A DNA stretch of 64,000 bases from Actinoplanes sandaracinus (lineage in GTDB: Bacteria; Actinomycetota; Actinomycetes; Mycobacteriales; Micromonosporaceae): positions 108,118-172,117 of the forward strand of contig NZ_JASCTH010000019.1 of the NCBI RefSeq assembly GCF_030009775.1, given 5' to 3'. How positions within the stretch are numbered: the stretch's first letter is position 1; every line of letters begins with the position of its first letter. The translations under genes and the position numbers were made by a program. The notes beneath the pieces were generated by a model. That model did no database searches. It saw only the letters and a program-made list of their open reading frames with translations, and was not told the DNA's origin. Positions 25,391 through 33,395 of this stretch are shown here, in pieces.

Positions 25391-25786
25391 ATGAGCCGCA
25401 GCAGATCCCGGTCCGCGCCGCACCGCCGCACGCACGGGACAGTGCTCCTCAGCCTGGCGGTCCTCGGCCTGGTGGGCGCGGCGTTCGCCGGGCGGCGGCC
25501 GCTCCTGATGTCCGCTCCCCGCTGCATGGCCGGGCGGTGGCAGGGTTGCTTCGATACGGAGAACGGTGTGCTGTTCATGATGCCGGGCCCGGGGACCGGC
25601 GTCGTCCCCGGCCGGCTGAGCCTGATCCCGCTGCGTGACCTGGTGACGATGGGCCCTGTCGGGGTCGTCGGCAACCTGCTGATCTTCGCGGCGCTGGGGT
25701 TCTTCGCTCCGATGCGCTTCGCGGCGTGGGCGTCCGTGCCACGGATCGTGGCGCTCGGCGCGGGCCCGGTGTGCACACCTCGATGA
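25391..25786 (+). CDS. VanZ-like membrane protein, probably C-terminally truncated
   Basis: A 131-residue protein. It starts with a basic N-terminus and TM (TVLLSLAVLGLVGAAFAG), then the VanZ-type block RLSLIPLRDLVTMGPVGVVG and NLLIFAALGFFAPMRFAAWA. VanZ proteins then continue with an L-S-L-x-I-E-x-x-Q helix and a D-D-V-L-L-N segment. Here the frame ends GAGPVCTPR, while the next frame contains HLDDVLLES and a stop at 25802. A deletion with frameshift appears to have removed the last helices. Full-length VanZ proteins are implicated in teicoplanin resistance. The gene may be non-functional. Confidence 0.7.
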   Translation: MSRSRSRSAPHRRTHGTVLLSLAVLGLVGAAFAGRRPLLMSAPRCMAGRWQGCFDTENGVLFMMPGPGTGVVPGRLSLIPLRDLVTMGPVGVVGNLLIFAALGFFAPMRFAAWASVPRIVALGAGPVCTPR

Positions 25787-25814
25787 TGTTCTCCTCGAAT
25801 CGTAGGCTCCGGGC

Positions 25815-26522
25815 ATGCGCGTACTGATCGTGGAGGACGAGCCCTACCTGGCCGAAGCCGTCCGGGACGGTCTGCGGCTGGAGGCGATCGCCGCCGACAT
25901 CGCCGGCGACGGCGACACCGCGATGGAGCTGCTCAGCGTCAACTGCTACGACCTCGCGGTCCTCGACCGCGACATTCCCGGCCCCTCCGGCGACGAGGTC
26001 GCCCGGCACATCGTCGCGTCGGGCAGCGGCATCCCGATCCTCATGCTCACCGCTGCCGACCGGATCGACGACAAGGCCTCCGGCTTCGAGCTCGGCGCCG
26101 ACGACTACCTCACCAAACCGTTCGAGCTGCGGGAACTCGTCCTGCGGCTGAGGGCGCTCGACCGCAGGCGCGCGTACGCCCGGCCCCCGGTCCGCGAGAT
26201 CGCGGGCCTGCGGCTCGACCCCTTCCGCCGGGAGGTCTTCCGCGCCGGACGATACGTCGCGCTCACCCGCAAGCAGTTCGCCGTGCTGGAAGTCCTCGTC
26301 GCCGCCGAGGGCGGCATCGTCAGCGCCGAAGAGCTGCTGGAACGGGCTTGGGACGAGAACGCCGACCCGCTCACCAACGCCGTGCGCATCACGGTCTCGG
26401 CACTGCGCAAACGCCTCGGCGAACCCTGGGTCATCGCCACCGTCGCCGGTGCCGGTTACCGCATCGACACTCAGCCCGGCACTCGGCCCGGCACGAGCCG
26501 CGAGGCGGAAGACCGTGGGTAG
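25815..26522 (+). CDS. OmpR/VanR-like response regulator
   Basis: A 235-residue regulator. The receiver is MRVLIVEDEPYLAEAVRDGL with acidic pair E-D, phospho-Asp in LAVLDRDIPGPSGDEV, Thr in LMLTAADR and Lys in DDYLTKPFELREL. A winged-helix OmpR domain follows (LTRKQFAVLEVLVAAEGGIV; VRITVSALRKRLGEPWVI; VAGAGYRI). The 3' end overlaps the kinase start by 8 bases. It is the probable ligand of the duplicated cgtat-N10-atacg element. Confidence 0.92.
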   Translation: MRVLIVEDEPYLAEAVRDGLRLEAIAADIAGDGDTAMELLSVNCYDLAVLDRDIPGPSGDEVARHIVASGSGIPILMLTAADRIDDKASGFELGADDYLTKPFELRELVLRLRALDRRRAYARPPVREIAGLRLDPFRREVFRAGRYVALTRKQFAVLEVLVAAEGGIVSAEELLERAWDENADPLTNAVRITVSALRKRLGEPWVIATVAGAGYRIDTQPGTRPGTSREAEDRG

Positions 26523-27609
26523 GGCCCCCGGGTTGAGTGTTCGTCTCAAGCTCACCCTCAGCTACGCCGGGTTCCTCATGGTCGCGGGCGTCCTACTGCT
26601 CGCCGCCGTGTGGGTGTTCCTCCTGCGTTACGTCCCCGACCGTGCCATCCTGCTGAGCGACACGGCCCCCACCGGTGTCTTCCCTGTCCGGTCCAGACTT
26701 GTGCGTGTCTTCGCCCCGCCGGCGGCGGCGGTGATGGCGTTTCTCCTGGTCTTCGGCCTCGGGGGAGGCTGGGTTCTGGCCGGTCGCATGCTCGCGCCGC
26801 TGTCGCGCATCACGGCCGCCACGCGCACCGCGGCCGCCGGATCGCTCGCCCACCGCATCCGGCTGCCGGGCCGCGGGGACGAGTTCCGTGACCTCGCCGA
26901 CGCCTTCGACGCCATGCTGGCGCGGCTCGAAGCGCACGTCGCCGAACAGCGGAGGTTCGCGGCCAACGCCTCCCACGAACTGCGCACTCCCCTGGCGATC
27001 TCGCGGACGCTCCTCGACGTCGCCCGCAAGGACCCCACGCGGGTACGAGCCGAGCTCATCGAACGCCTGCACACTGTCAACACCCGGGCGATCGACCTCA
27101 CCGAGGCTCTCCTGCTGCTCAGCCGCGGCGACCGCGGAAACTTCACCCGCGAGGGCGTCGACCTCTCCCTCATCGCCGAAGAGGCCGCCGAAACGCTGCT
27201 CCCCCTCGCCGAACGGCGCCGGATCGCGCTGGACGTCACCGGCGGGGCGGCCTGGACCAGCGGCTCCGCCGAGCTCCTGTTGCGGATGGCGACGAACCTC
27301 ATCCAGAACGCCGTCGTCCACAACCTCCCCGATGGCGGCGCCGTGACGGTCCACACCGAAACGCACGGCGACACGAGCGTGCTGCGTGTCGAGAACACGG
27401 GTCAGCCCCTCCCGCCCGAACTGGTGCCGACCCTCACCGAGCCCTTCCACCGTGGAACCGAACGCGTGCGCACCGACGAGCACGCCGGCGTCGGCCTCGG
27501 CCTCGCCATCGTGCACAGCATCGTCCGCGCCCATGACGGGACCCTCGACCTCGTTCCCGGCGCGGCGGGCGGTCTCGTGGTCACTGTCCGGCTTCCGGGA
27601 ACGTCATAG
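26515..27609 (+). CDS. VanS-like sensor histidine kinase
   Basis: A 364-residue kinase starting at GTG 26515 (VGRAPGLSVRLKLTLSYAGF), within the 3' end of the regulator gene. TM1 (LMVAGVLLLAAVWVFLL), a short external loop of about 50 residues, TM2 (AAVMAFLLVFGLGGGWVLAG), HAMP, HisKA (FAANASHELRTPLAISRTLL) and HATPase (N-box MATNLIQNAVVHN; G2 GVGLGLAIVHSIVRAHDG). The short periplasmic loop matches envelope-sensing VanS-type kinases. Confidence 0.92.
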   Translation: MGRAPGLSVRLKLTLSYAGFLMVAGVLLLAAVWVFLLRYVPDRAILLSDTAPTGVFPVRSRLVRVFAPPAAAVMAFLLVFGLGGGWVLAGRMLAPLSRITAATRTAAAGSLAHRIRLPGRGDEFRDLADAFDAMLARLEAHVAEQRRFAANASHELRTPLAISRTLLDVARKDPTRVRAELIERLHTVNTRAIDLTEALLLLSRGDRGNFTREGVDLSLIAEEAAETLLPLAERRRIALDVTGGAAWTSGSAELLLRMATNLIQNAVVHNLPDGGAVTVHTETHGDTSVLRVENTGQPLPPELVPTLTEPFHRGTERVRTDEHAGVGLGLAIVHSIVRAHDGTLDLVPGAAGGLVVTVRLPGTS

Positions 27610-27709
27610 GCACCTTCCCCCGGGCGGGCGCCCTCAACGATCCGGTGGCCGCCGCAGAGTCGGCCGGTCAAAGCGTCGAGCCGGCGTCGCGACTCGCGTC
27701 AGGCCTGGG

Positions 27710-27748
27710 CTCGATAACCCATGCGCGACCCGCGCGTGGGTTATCGAG
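27710..27748. terminator. Bidirectional terminator hairpin
   Basis: The arm ctcgataacccatgcgcg pairs with cgcgcgtgggttatcgag, about 18 bp with one G-U, and a 3-base loop. It sits between the convergent VanS-like and DNA ligase genes. A smaller stem ctgcacg/cgtgcag follows at about 27753-27771. Confidence 0.8.
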
Positions 27749-27843
27749 ACAACTGCACGAACTGCGTGCAGGGGCCTACCCGGGCCCGGCCCGTCCAAGC
27801 GAACCCGGCCCGCGCGAACCCGGCCGCGAGTGGAGGCACGAGG

Positions 27844-29850
27844 TCAGGCGAGCATGCGGGCGAACTCCTCCGGGTCGATGACCGGGATGCCCAGTTGAGC
27901 GGCCTTCTTCGCCTTGGCGGTGGTGGTCTCGGCCGTCACCAGAGCCGTCGTCTTCGCCGAGACGCTGCTGCTCGCGGAACCGCCCAGCGCCTCGATCCGC
28001 TCGCTGACCGTGGTGCGGGTGAAGCCGGGCACCGAGCCCGACACCACGTAGGTCTGCCCGGCCAGGGGCTTCGCACCGCCGTCGTCGACGACCTCCATGG
28101 TCAGGCCGTGGCCGGTCAGGCGGTCGATCACCTCGCCCATCGCGACCAGGCCGTCGACCACGTGCTGGGCCTTGATCAGGCCCATCTTGTCGATCTCGGC
28201 GATCTCCTCGACGGTCGCCGCGCGCAGCGCGGCCATCGACTTGAACCGGGCGGCCAGCCAGCGGCCGACACTGCGCCCGGTCATCCGGATGCCGAGGCCG
28301 GTGACGACCCGGTTGAACGGTTGCCGCTTGCTGGCTTCCAGGCCGGCGATGATCCGCTCGGCGTTGGCACGGCCGAGCATCACCGTGCCGCCGGCGATGG
28401 TCTTGCCGACCGGGAGCTCGGCGATGTCGTCGACGGTCAGGGCGTAGAGGTCGGCGACGTTGCGGGCCAGCCCGGCCTCGATCACGGCGTCGCAGAACGA
28501 GTCGCCGGCCCCGTCGACGTCGAGGGCTTCGCGGCTGCACCAGTAGGCCAGCGCGTTCGCCGCCGCGCACGAGGCGGTGTGGCACCGCCAGAGAAGGCTC
28601 GTCTTGTCCCAGGCCTCGCCGCACTGGGGGCACACCTCGGGCGCCACCCACGGGGTGAGCCCGTGCGGCTGGTCACCGATCGGCGAGGTGACGCGGGGGA
28701 TGACGTCGCCGGCCCGCCAGACCGCGACCGTCTGCCCGATGGCGAGGCCCTGCTCGGCGACCCACTGCGGGTTGTGCAGGGTGGCCTTGGTGACGGTGGT
28801 GCCGCCGACCTGCACCGGATCGATGACGGCGCGCAGGCTGATCCGGCCGGTCCGGCCGACCCGCACCTCGATGTCGCGCAGCACGGTGGAGGCGGTGTCG
28901 GGCGGATATTTGAAGGCGACCGCCCAATAGGGCGTGCGGCTCGCCAGGCCGAGCCGGCGGCGGGTGCCCTCCGCGTTCGCCTTGATGACGGCGCCGTCGA
29001 TGGGGAACTCCAGGGTCGCCCGTTGCGCTCCGATCAGGTCGATCGCCGTGATGACCTGCTCGGCGGTGAAGCACTCGCCCGCGACCTCGGGGATCAGCCG
29101 GCACGCCGCCGGGAACCCGAGCTCCTCGGCCCGGTCCATCCGCCCGAGGTGGGTGCCGGACGGGTCGACGCCCGCACCGGTGATCTCGTAGGTCGCGAAG
29201 GTCATCGGGGCCTCGTAGGCCCGGTCTATGCTGCGGATCGCCCCGGCGACCGCGCCGCGCGAGTTGACGAACGCCTTGCCACCGGCCGCGACCCGGTTGG
29301 CGCTGGCCGCCTCGAAGTCGTCGACCGTCATGTAGACCTCGCCGCGCACCTCGCCCGTCCATGGCGTGGACAGCTCGGACGGCAGCCCGGCGATGCCCCG
29401 GCGCACCTGGGCGGTCACGTCTTCACCGGTGGCGCCGTCGCCGCGCAGCGCGGCCAGGGTGAGCTTGCCCGCCACATATTCGGCGCGGATCGCGAGCCCG
29501 TCGAGTTTGACCTCGACCAGGCAGCCGTCGCCGCCGAGGGTGGCGACGAACGCCGTCACCTCGTCATGGGTCTTGATCTTGTCGAGCGACAGCATGGCCG
29601 TCGGATGCCGCACGTCGCCACCGGCAGAGGCCCCCGCGGCCACTGCGGTGGTGACGCCCTGGTCGTCCCACTCGGGGTGCGCCGCGACGGACGCCGCGAT
29701 CCGGTCGGCCAGCACGTCGTAGTCAGCGTCGGTCATCACGGCGTCGCCGGTGTCGTAATAGAGCTGAGCCGCGCGCCGCGCCTGATCCACCGCCTCGTCG
29801 AACTCGGCGCGGTCAGCGAAGGCGGCGTTTTCCGGTGAACGATTGACCAT
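27844..29850 (-). CDS. ligA: NAD-dependent DNA ligase
   Basis: A 668-residue ligase. It has an N-terminal Ia/NMN-binding domain (YYDTGDAVMTDADYDVLADR), an adenylation domain with catalytic Lys in LVEVKLDGLAIRAEY, and an OB fold (VGRTGRISLRAVIDPVQVGG, TTVTKATLHN). A Cys4 zinc finger (CPQCGEAWDK and RCHTASCAA), HhH repeats (MGLIKAQHVVDGL) and a C-terminal BRCT domain (AGQTYVVSGSVPGFTRTTVS) follow. It seals DNA nicks using NAD+. Some family positions are unusual (DYD-VL rather than YDxLxxEL; short Zn loop), so it may be a second, paralogous ligase rather than the essential housekeeping copy. ATG 29850 is the only sensible start. Confidence 0.92.
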   Translation of the reverse strand: MVNRSPENAAFADRAEFDEAVDQARRAAQLYYDTGDAVMTDADYDVLADRIAASVAAHPEWDDQGVTTAVAAGASAGGDVRHPTAMLSLDKIKTHDEVTAFVATLGGDGCLVEVKLDGLAIRAEYVAGKLTLAALRGDGATGEDVTAQVRRGIAGLPSELSTPWTGEVRGEVYMTVDDFEAASANRVAAGGKAFVNSRGAVAGAIRSIDRAYEAPMTFATYEITGAGVDPSGTHLGRMDRAEELGFPAACRLIPEVAGECFTAEQVITAIDLIGAQRATLEFPIDGAVIKANAEGTRRRLGLASRTPYWAVAFKYPPDTASTVLRDIEVRVGRTGRISLRAVIDPVQVGGTTVTKATLHNPQWVAEQGLAIGQTVAVWRAGDVIPRVTSPIGDQPHGLTPWVAPEVCPQCGEAWDKTSLLWRCHTASCAAANALAYWCSREALDVDGAGDSFCDAVIEAGLARNVADLYALTVDDIAELPVGKTIAGGTVMLGRANAERIIAGLEASKRQPFNRVVTGLGIRMTGRSVGRWLAARFKSMAALRAATVEEIAEIDKMGLIKAQHVVDGLVAMGEVIDRLTGHGLTMEVVDDGGAKPLAGQTYVVSGSVPGFTRTTVSERIEALGGSASSSVSAKTTALVTAETTTAKAKKAAQLGIPVIDPEEFARMLA

Positions 29851-30001
29851 GCCGGAAGGGTACGGCCGAGGTCTGACAAAAATCGCCGGTTCCGATCCGG
29901 TCGCCCCGGGCGAGCGCCGAGCGATCCCCTGACGCGCCGTTGAGCTGCGCGAACCCTCACAGACCGGTCGCGGCGCACGCGATCAGCAGCGGGCTCGATG
30001 C

Positions 30002-30492
30002 CTAGCGGCCCAGGAATTGCTCGATGCGGCGCAGATCGCGCGGGCGCAGACCACGGCTCTCGTCGGGCCCGATCGGCAGCGCCACCCGCTCGCCGCCCAG
30101 GTCGCGCAGTCGTCGGCATGATGGCCGACCTCGACGTCGTCGGTCCACACCAGCCGGCGGCCCGCGGCGAGGACCCGCCGCGCCGCGGCCAGCTTCGCCG
30201 CACAGACGGCGGCCCCTCCCACCTGCTCGGTGAAAGCGCGGGGCAGGGTGGGCAGGCCGAGAGCATCCTCCAGCGCGGCGGCGTCACTGCACCATGTGCT
30301 GCACCAGGTCACCTCGGCCAGTCCGTCGGCGTGGACGCGGCGGATCGCGTCGACCAGCCGGGGTTCGTAGCGGATCCGGTAGTCGTAGTCGTCGGCGGCC
30401 GAGTAGACCTGCACCAGGCGCGGCCGGGCATACCAGCCCGAGCGGAAGGCGTTGACCACGCCGTCCACGTCGAGCAGCCAGACCGGAATCAC
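30002..30492 (-). pseudogene. Frameshifted HAD-like hydrolase gene (HAD_SAK_2 type)
   Basis: From GTG 30492 the frame reads VIPVWLLDVDGVVNAFRSGW, then YRIRYEPRLVDAIRRVHADG and EVTWCSTWCSDAAALEDALG, as in actinobacterial HAD proteins with a D-x-D-G motif. Near 30115, after RRLVWTDDVEVGHHAD, the reading shifts: the expected C-terminus (RLRDLGGERVALPIGPDESR, then GLRPRDLRRIEQFLGR and TAG at 30002-30004) lies in another frame. It is one frameshift mutation or a base error. The start overlaps the TetR stop as GTGA. Confidence 0.75.
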
Positions 30493-31133
30493 GTCTCTCC
30501 CGACACCGAGGACGCAGCGAGCATCGACGACGGAGCGAGCAGGGCCTGCATCCCGGCCACATAGTAGGCCCCATCGGTCCCCGGAAGCAGCAGCCGCTGG
30601 AGGATGTAGCCCTGCACGAGACTCAGCATGGCCGCGCCCACCTGGTCCGGCACGACCGCGGCGGGCAGGTTTCCGGCCGCCTGCCACCGCCGGGCGACCT
30701 CGGCGCAGTGCCCGCGCAGACCGGTCACGACCCGGCCGGCGCGGGCGAGCACCTCCGGGTTGCGCAGCGCCTCGGCCCACACCTGCACGGCCAGGCGGCT
30801 CATGTCGACGCCGATCACGGAGTCGGTGATGAAGCGCTCGGTGACCTCCTCGACCATCGCGGTCACCACCGCGGCCGGCGACGGGGTGGCGCCGTCGGCC
30901 AGGAGTTCGCCGAAGACCTCGTCGGCGGTGGTCGAGACGAGATCGGTCACCGCCCCGATCAGTTCCTCCTTGCTGCGGAAGTAGCTGTAGACGGCGCCCG
31001 CCGACAGCCCCGATCCGGCGATGATCCCGGCCATCGAGGTGGCGTGGAACCCGTTGTCGGCGAAGAGCCGGGCGGCGGCTGTGAGGATCTCGGCGCGGCG
31101 CCCGGCACGGTGCGAGTCGGTGACACGTGGCAT
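30489..31133 (-). CDS. TetR-family transcriptional repressor
   Basis: A 214-residue regulator. The TetR_N HTH is RAEILTAAARLFADNGFHAT with SMAGIIAGSGLSAGAVYSYF and RSKEELI, then an all-helical ligand domain (TetR_C-like). It is divergent from a membrane protein gene, with two identical-pattern operators in the 105-bp gap, so it very likely represses both directions. The stop overlaps the frameshifted HAD gene start. Confidence 0.9.
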   Translation of the reverse strand: MPRVTDSHRAGRRAEILTAAARLFADNGFHATSMAGIIAGSGLSAGAVYSYFRSKEELIGAVTDLVSTTADEVFGELLADGATPSPAAVVTAMVEEVTERFITDSVIGVDMSRLAVQVWAEALRNPEVLARAGRVVTGLRGHCAEVARRWQAAGNLPAAVVPDQVGAAMLSLVQGYILQRLLLPGTDGAYYVAGMQALLAPSSMLAASSVSGET

Positions 31134-31145
31134 GGGTCCCAAGGT

Positions 31146-31211
31146 AAAACGAACGGTCGTTCTTGACAAACGGGCGACGGGCGCGCACGCTTTAAAACGA
31201 ACAACCGTTCT
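31146..31211. promoter_or_regulatory. Two TetR operators flanking a promoter
   Basis: O1 (31146-31163) and O2 (31194-31211) both read aaaacgaac-N4-gttct, 48 bp apart. A consensus -35 ttgaca (31163-31168) for the plus-strand gene abuts O1, and the tttaaaa near 31191 overlaps O2. Binding would block the promoter of the membrane protein gene, and O1 lies just 13 bases from the TetR start. Confidence 0.8.
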
Positions 31212-31238
31212 CTTGGATGAACCTCCGAAGGAGGAGAC

Positions 31239-32264
31239 ATGACCAGCGACAAACCGTCGTCCTGGCCGCGGGTCGCCGCGACGGTCGGGCTGCTCACGGT
31301 CATCATCAGCGTGCTGCTCACCGCGTTCGCCTGGCCGGCCGTGCGGTCCTCGGTCCACGACGTCCCGATCGCCGTGGCCGGCCCGGCCCCGGCTGTCCAG
31401 CAGGTCACCGCCGCACTGGAGCAGCGCCTGCCGGACGCGTTCGAGATCACCGTCGTCGGCAGCACCGCGGCCGCCGAAGAGATGATCCGGGACCGTGAGG
31501 CGTACGGGGCGATCGACCTCACCTCCGGCAGCCCGCAGATCCTCACCGCCTCGGCGGCCAGCGCCGCGATCGCGCAGACGCTGAACGCCGTCGGCACCGC
31601 GCTGAGCCAGGCACAGGCCCAGGGCGGCGCACCGGCGGTGGCCGTACGAGACATCGCCGCCCTGCCCGCCGACGACCCGCGCGGCGCCGGACTGGCCGCC
31701 GGGGCGCTTCCGCTGGTGATCGGCGGGATCATGGCCGCCGCCCTGCTCACCGCGCGGCTCCGGGGCACCGGCCGCCGGGTGGCCGGAGCGCTGTCCTTCG
31801 CGGTCACCGGCGGCCTGGCGATGGCCGCGATCCTGCAGTTCTGGCTGGGTTCGCTGGGCGGCGACTACCTCGCCAACGCCGGGGCGATCACGCTCAGCAT
31901 CGCCGCCACGGCGTTGACCCTCCTCGGCCTGGAGTCCCTGCTCGGCGCCGCCGGCCTCGGGCTCGGCGCGGCCGTCATGATGCTGGTCGGCAACCCGCTG
32001 TCCGGCGTCGCCACCGCCCCGGAGATGCTTCCCGGCTGGTCCGGCGCGGTGGGCCAGGTCCTGCCGCCGGGCGCCGGTGGTTCGCTGCTGCGCTCGACCG
32101 CCTTTTTCGACGGCGCCGCCGCCACCCACCCGATCGTCGTGCTGTTCGGCTGGCTCGCCTTCGGGGCGCTGCTCTGCGTGGCGAGCGCCGTGCGTGCCGG
32201 TCGCCGGCCGGCTCCGGCTGCCGCCGAACCGGCCACGCGGGAGACCGCGCCGGTCACGGTCTGA
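31239..32264 (+). CDS. YhgE/Pip-like or ABC-2-like membrane protein
   Basis: A 341-residue integral membrane protein. TM1 (VAATVGLLTVIISVLLTAFA) precedes a large extracytoplasmic region (about 40-150; VPIAVAGPAPAVQQVTAALE, QRLPDAFEITVVGSTAAAEE). A cluster of five or six helices follows (LPLVIGGIMAAALL; FAVTGGLAMAAILQFWLG; ITLSIAATALTLLGLESLLG; AVMMLVGNPLSGV; PIVVLFGWLAFGALLCVASA). This layout matches ABC-2-type/YhgE family proteins, usually exporters or phage-receptor-like. The AAGGAGGAG before ATG 31239 fixes the start. TetR control suggests an efflux or stress role. Confidence 0.8.
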   Translation: MTSDKPSSWPRVAATVGLLTVIISVLLTAFAWPAVRSSVHDVPIAVAGPAPAVQQVTAALEQRLPDAFEITVVGSTAAAEEMIRDREAYGAIDLTSGSPQILTASAASAAIAQTLNAVGTALSQAQAQGGAPAVAVRDIAALPADDPRGAGLAAGALPLVIGGIMAAALLTARLRGTGRRVAGALSFAVTGGLAMAAILQFWLGSLGGDYLANAGAITLSIAATALTLLGLESLLGAAGLGLGAAVMMLVGNPLSGVATAPEMLPGWSGAVGQVLPPGAGGSLLRSTAFFDGAAATHPIVVLFGWLAFGALLCVASAVRAGRRPAPAAAEPATRETAPVTV

Positions 32265-32274
32265 CCGCGACCGC

Positions 32275-32303
32275 GAGCGGCCGCCCGAACAGGGCGGCCG
32301 CTC
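32275..32303. terminator. Bidirectional terminator hairpin
   Basis: A perfect 12-bp stem gagcggccgccc / gggcggccgctc with loop gaaca, followed on the plus strand by gactctctct, lies between the convergent membrane protein and nrdB genes. Confidence 0.85.
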
Positions 32304-32311
32304 GACTCTCT

Positions 32312-33322
32312 CTAGAAGTCGTCGTCGAAGCTCACCGAGCCCGAGACCCCCACCTGGTACGCGGAAACGCGCCGCTCGAAGAAGTTCGACAACTCCTGCA
32401 CGTCCTGCAGCTCCATGAACGCGAACGGGTTCTTGCTGCCGTAGACCGGGTCGATGCCGAGCGCGGCCAGCCGCCGGTCGGCGACGTGCTGCAGGTACTC
32501 GCGCATGTCACCGAGCGACATCCCGGAGACGCCCTGTTCGAGCAGGTCGGCGGCGAACTGGACCTCGCACTCGACGGCTTCGGCCAACATGTCGCGGACC
32601 TGCTGCTCCATCCGCGCGTCGAACAGGTCGGGCTCCTCGGCGCGAACCTGGTCGACCACGTCGAACGCGAACGCCATGTGCATGCTCTCGTCGCGGAACA
32701 CCCAGTTGGTGCCGGAGGCCAGGCCCTGGAGGACGCCGCGGGAGCGCAGGAAGTAGACGTACGCGAAGGCGCCGTAGAAGAACAGGCCCTCGATGCAGGC
32801 GGCGAAGCAGATCACGTTGAGCAGGAACGCCCGCCGGTGCTCTTTCGTCTCCAGTGCCCGCAGGTCGAAGACCGAGTCGATCCACTTGAAGCAGAACTCG
32901 GCCTTGCGAGCGATCGAGGGAATGTTCTCGACCGCCGCGAACGCCTCGTTCCGCTCTTTCTCGTCCGGCACGTAGGTGTCGAGCAGGTTCAGATAGAACT
33001 GGACGTGCACGGCCTCCTCGAACAGCTGCCGGGACAGGTAGAGGCGCCCCTCGGGCGAGTTGACGTGCTGGTAGAGGTTGAGGACCAGATTGTTCGCCAC
33101 GATGGTGTCGCCGGTGGCGAAGAACGCGACCAGCCGCGACACCAGGTGCTGTTCGGCGGGCGTCAGCTTGGCGAGATCGGCGAGGTCGCCGTGCAGGTCG
33201 ACCTCCTCCACGGTCCAGGTGTTCTTGATGGAGTCCTTGAACCGGTCGAAGAAGTGCGGGTACTTCATCGGCCGCAGGGTCAGGTCCATTCCGGGGTCGA
33301 GCAGCATTTGAACCTTTTTCAA
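32312..33322 (-). CDS. nrdB: Class Ia ribonucleotide reductase beta subunit
   Basis: A 336-residue R2 subunit that holds the diiron-tyrosyl radical cofactor. Metal-ligand helices are visible in LVSRLVAFFATGDTIVANNL, FEEAVHVQFYLNLLDTYVPD, CIEGLFFYGAFAYVYFLRSR and FRDESMHMAFAFDVVDQVRA. The C-terminus VSGSVSFDDDF is the tail that docks to the alpha subunit. It lies 74 bases downstream of nrdA, and the two are one operon. The start at 33322 has only weak upstream signal; the family N-terminus (MLLDPGMDLTLRPMKYPHFF) agrees with it or with an internal ATG. Confidence 0.94.
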   Translation of the reverse strand: MKKVQMLLDPGMDLTLRPMKYPHFFDRFKDSIKNTWTVEEVDLHGDLADLAKLTPAEQHLVSRLVAFFATGDTIVANNLVLNLYQHVNSPEGRLYLSRQLFEEAVHVQFYLNLLDTYVPDEKERNEAFAAVENIPSIARKAEFCFKWIDSVFDLRALETKEHRRAFLLNVICFAACIEGLFFYGAFAYVYFLRSRGVLQGLASGTNWVFRDESMHMAFAFDVVDQVRAEEPDLFDARMEQQVRDMLAEAVECEVQFAADLLEQGVSGMSLGDMREYLQHVADRRLAALGIDPVYGSKNPFAFMELQDVQELSNFFERRVSAYQVGVSGSVSFDDDF

Positions 33323-33395
33323 CGTGGCGAGGGCAGGACGCCCGGCGCCGATGGACTATCGGTAACCCCTGGCGCGAGGCCAGGTTGAAAAAGGT

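Noticed and set aside
27721..29838. Long plus-strand open frame opposite the DNA ligase
   Set aside because: Shadow of the ligase gene in high-GC DNA; no domain.
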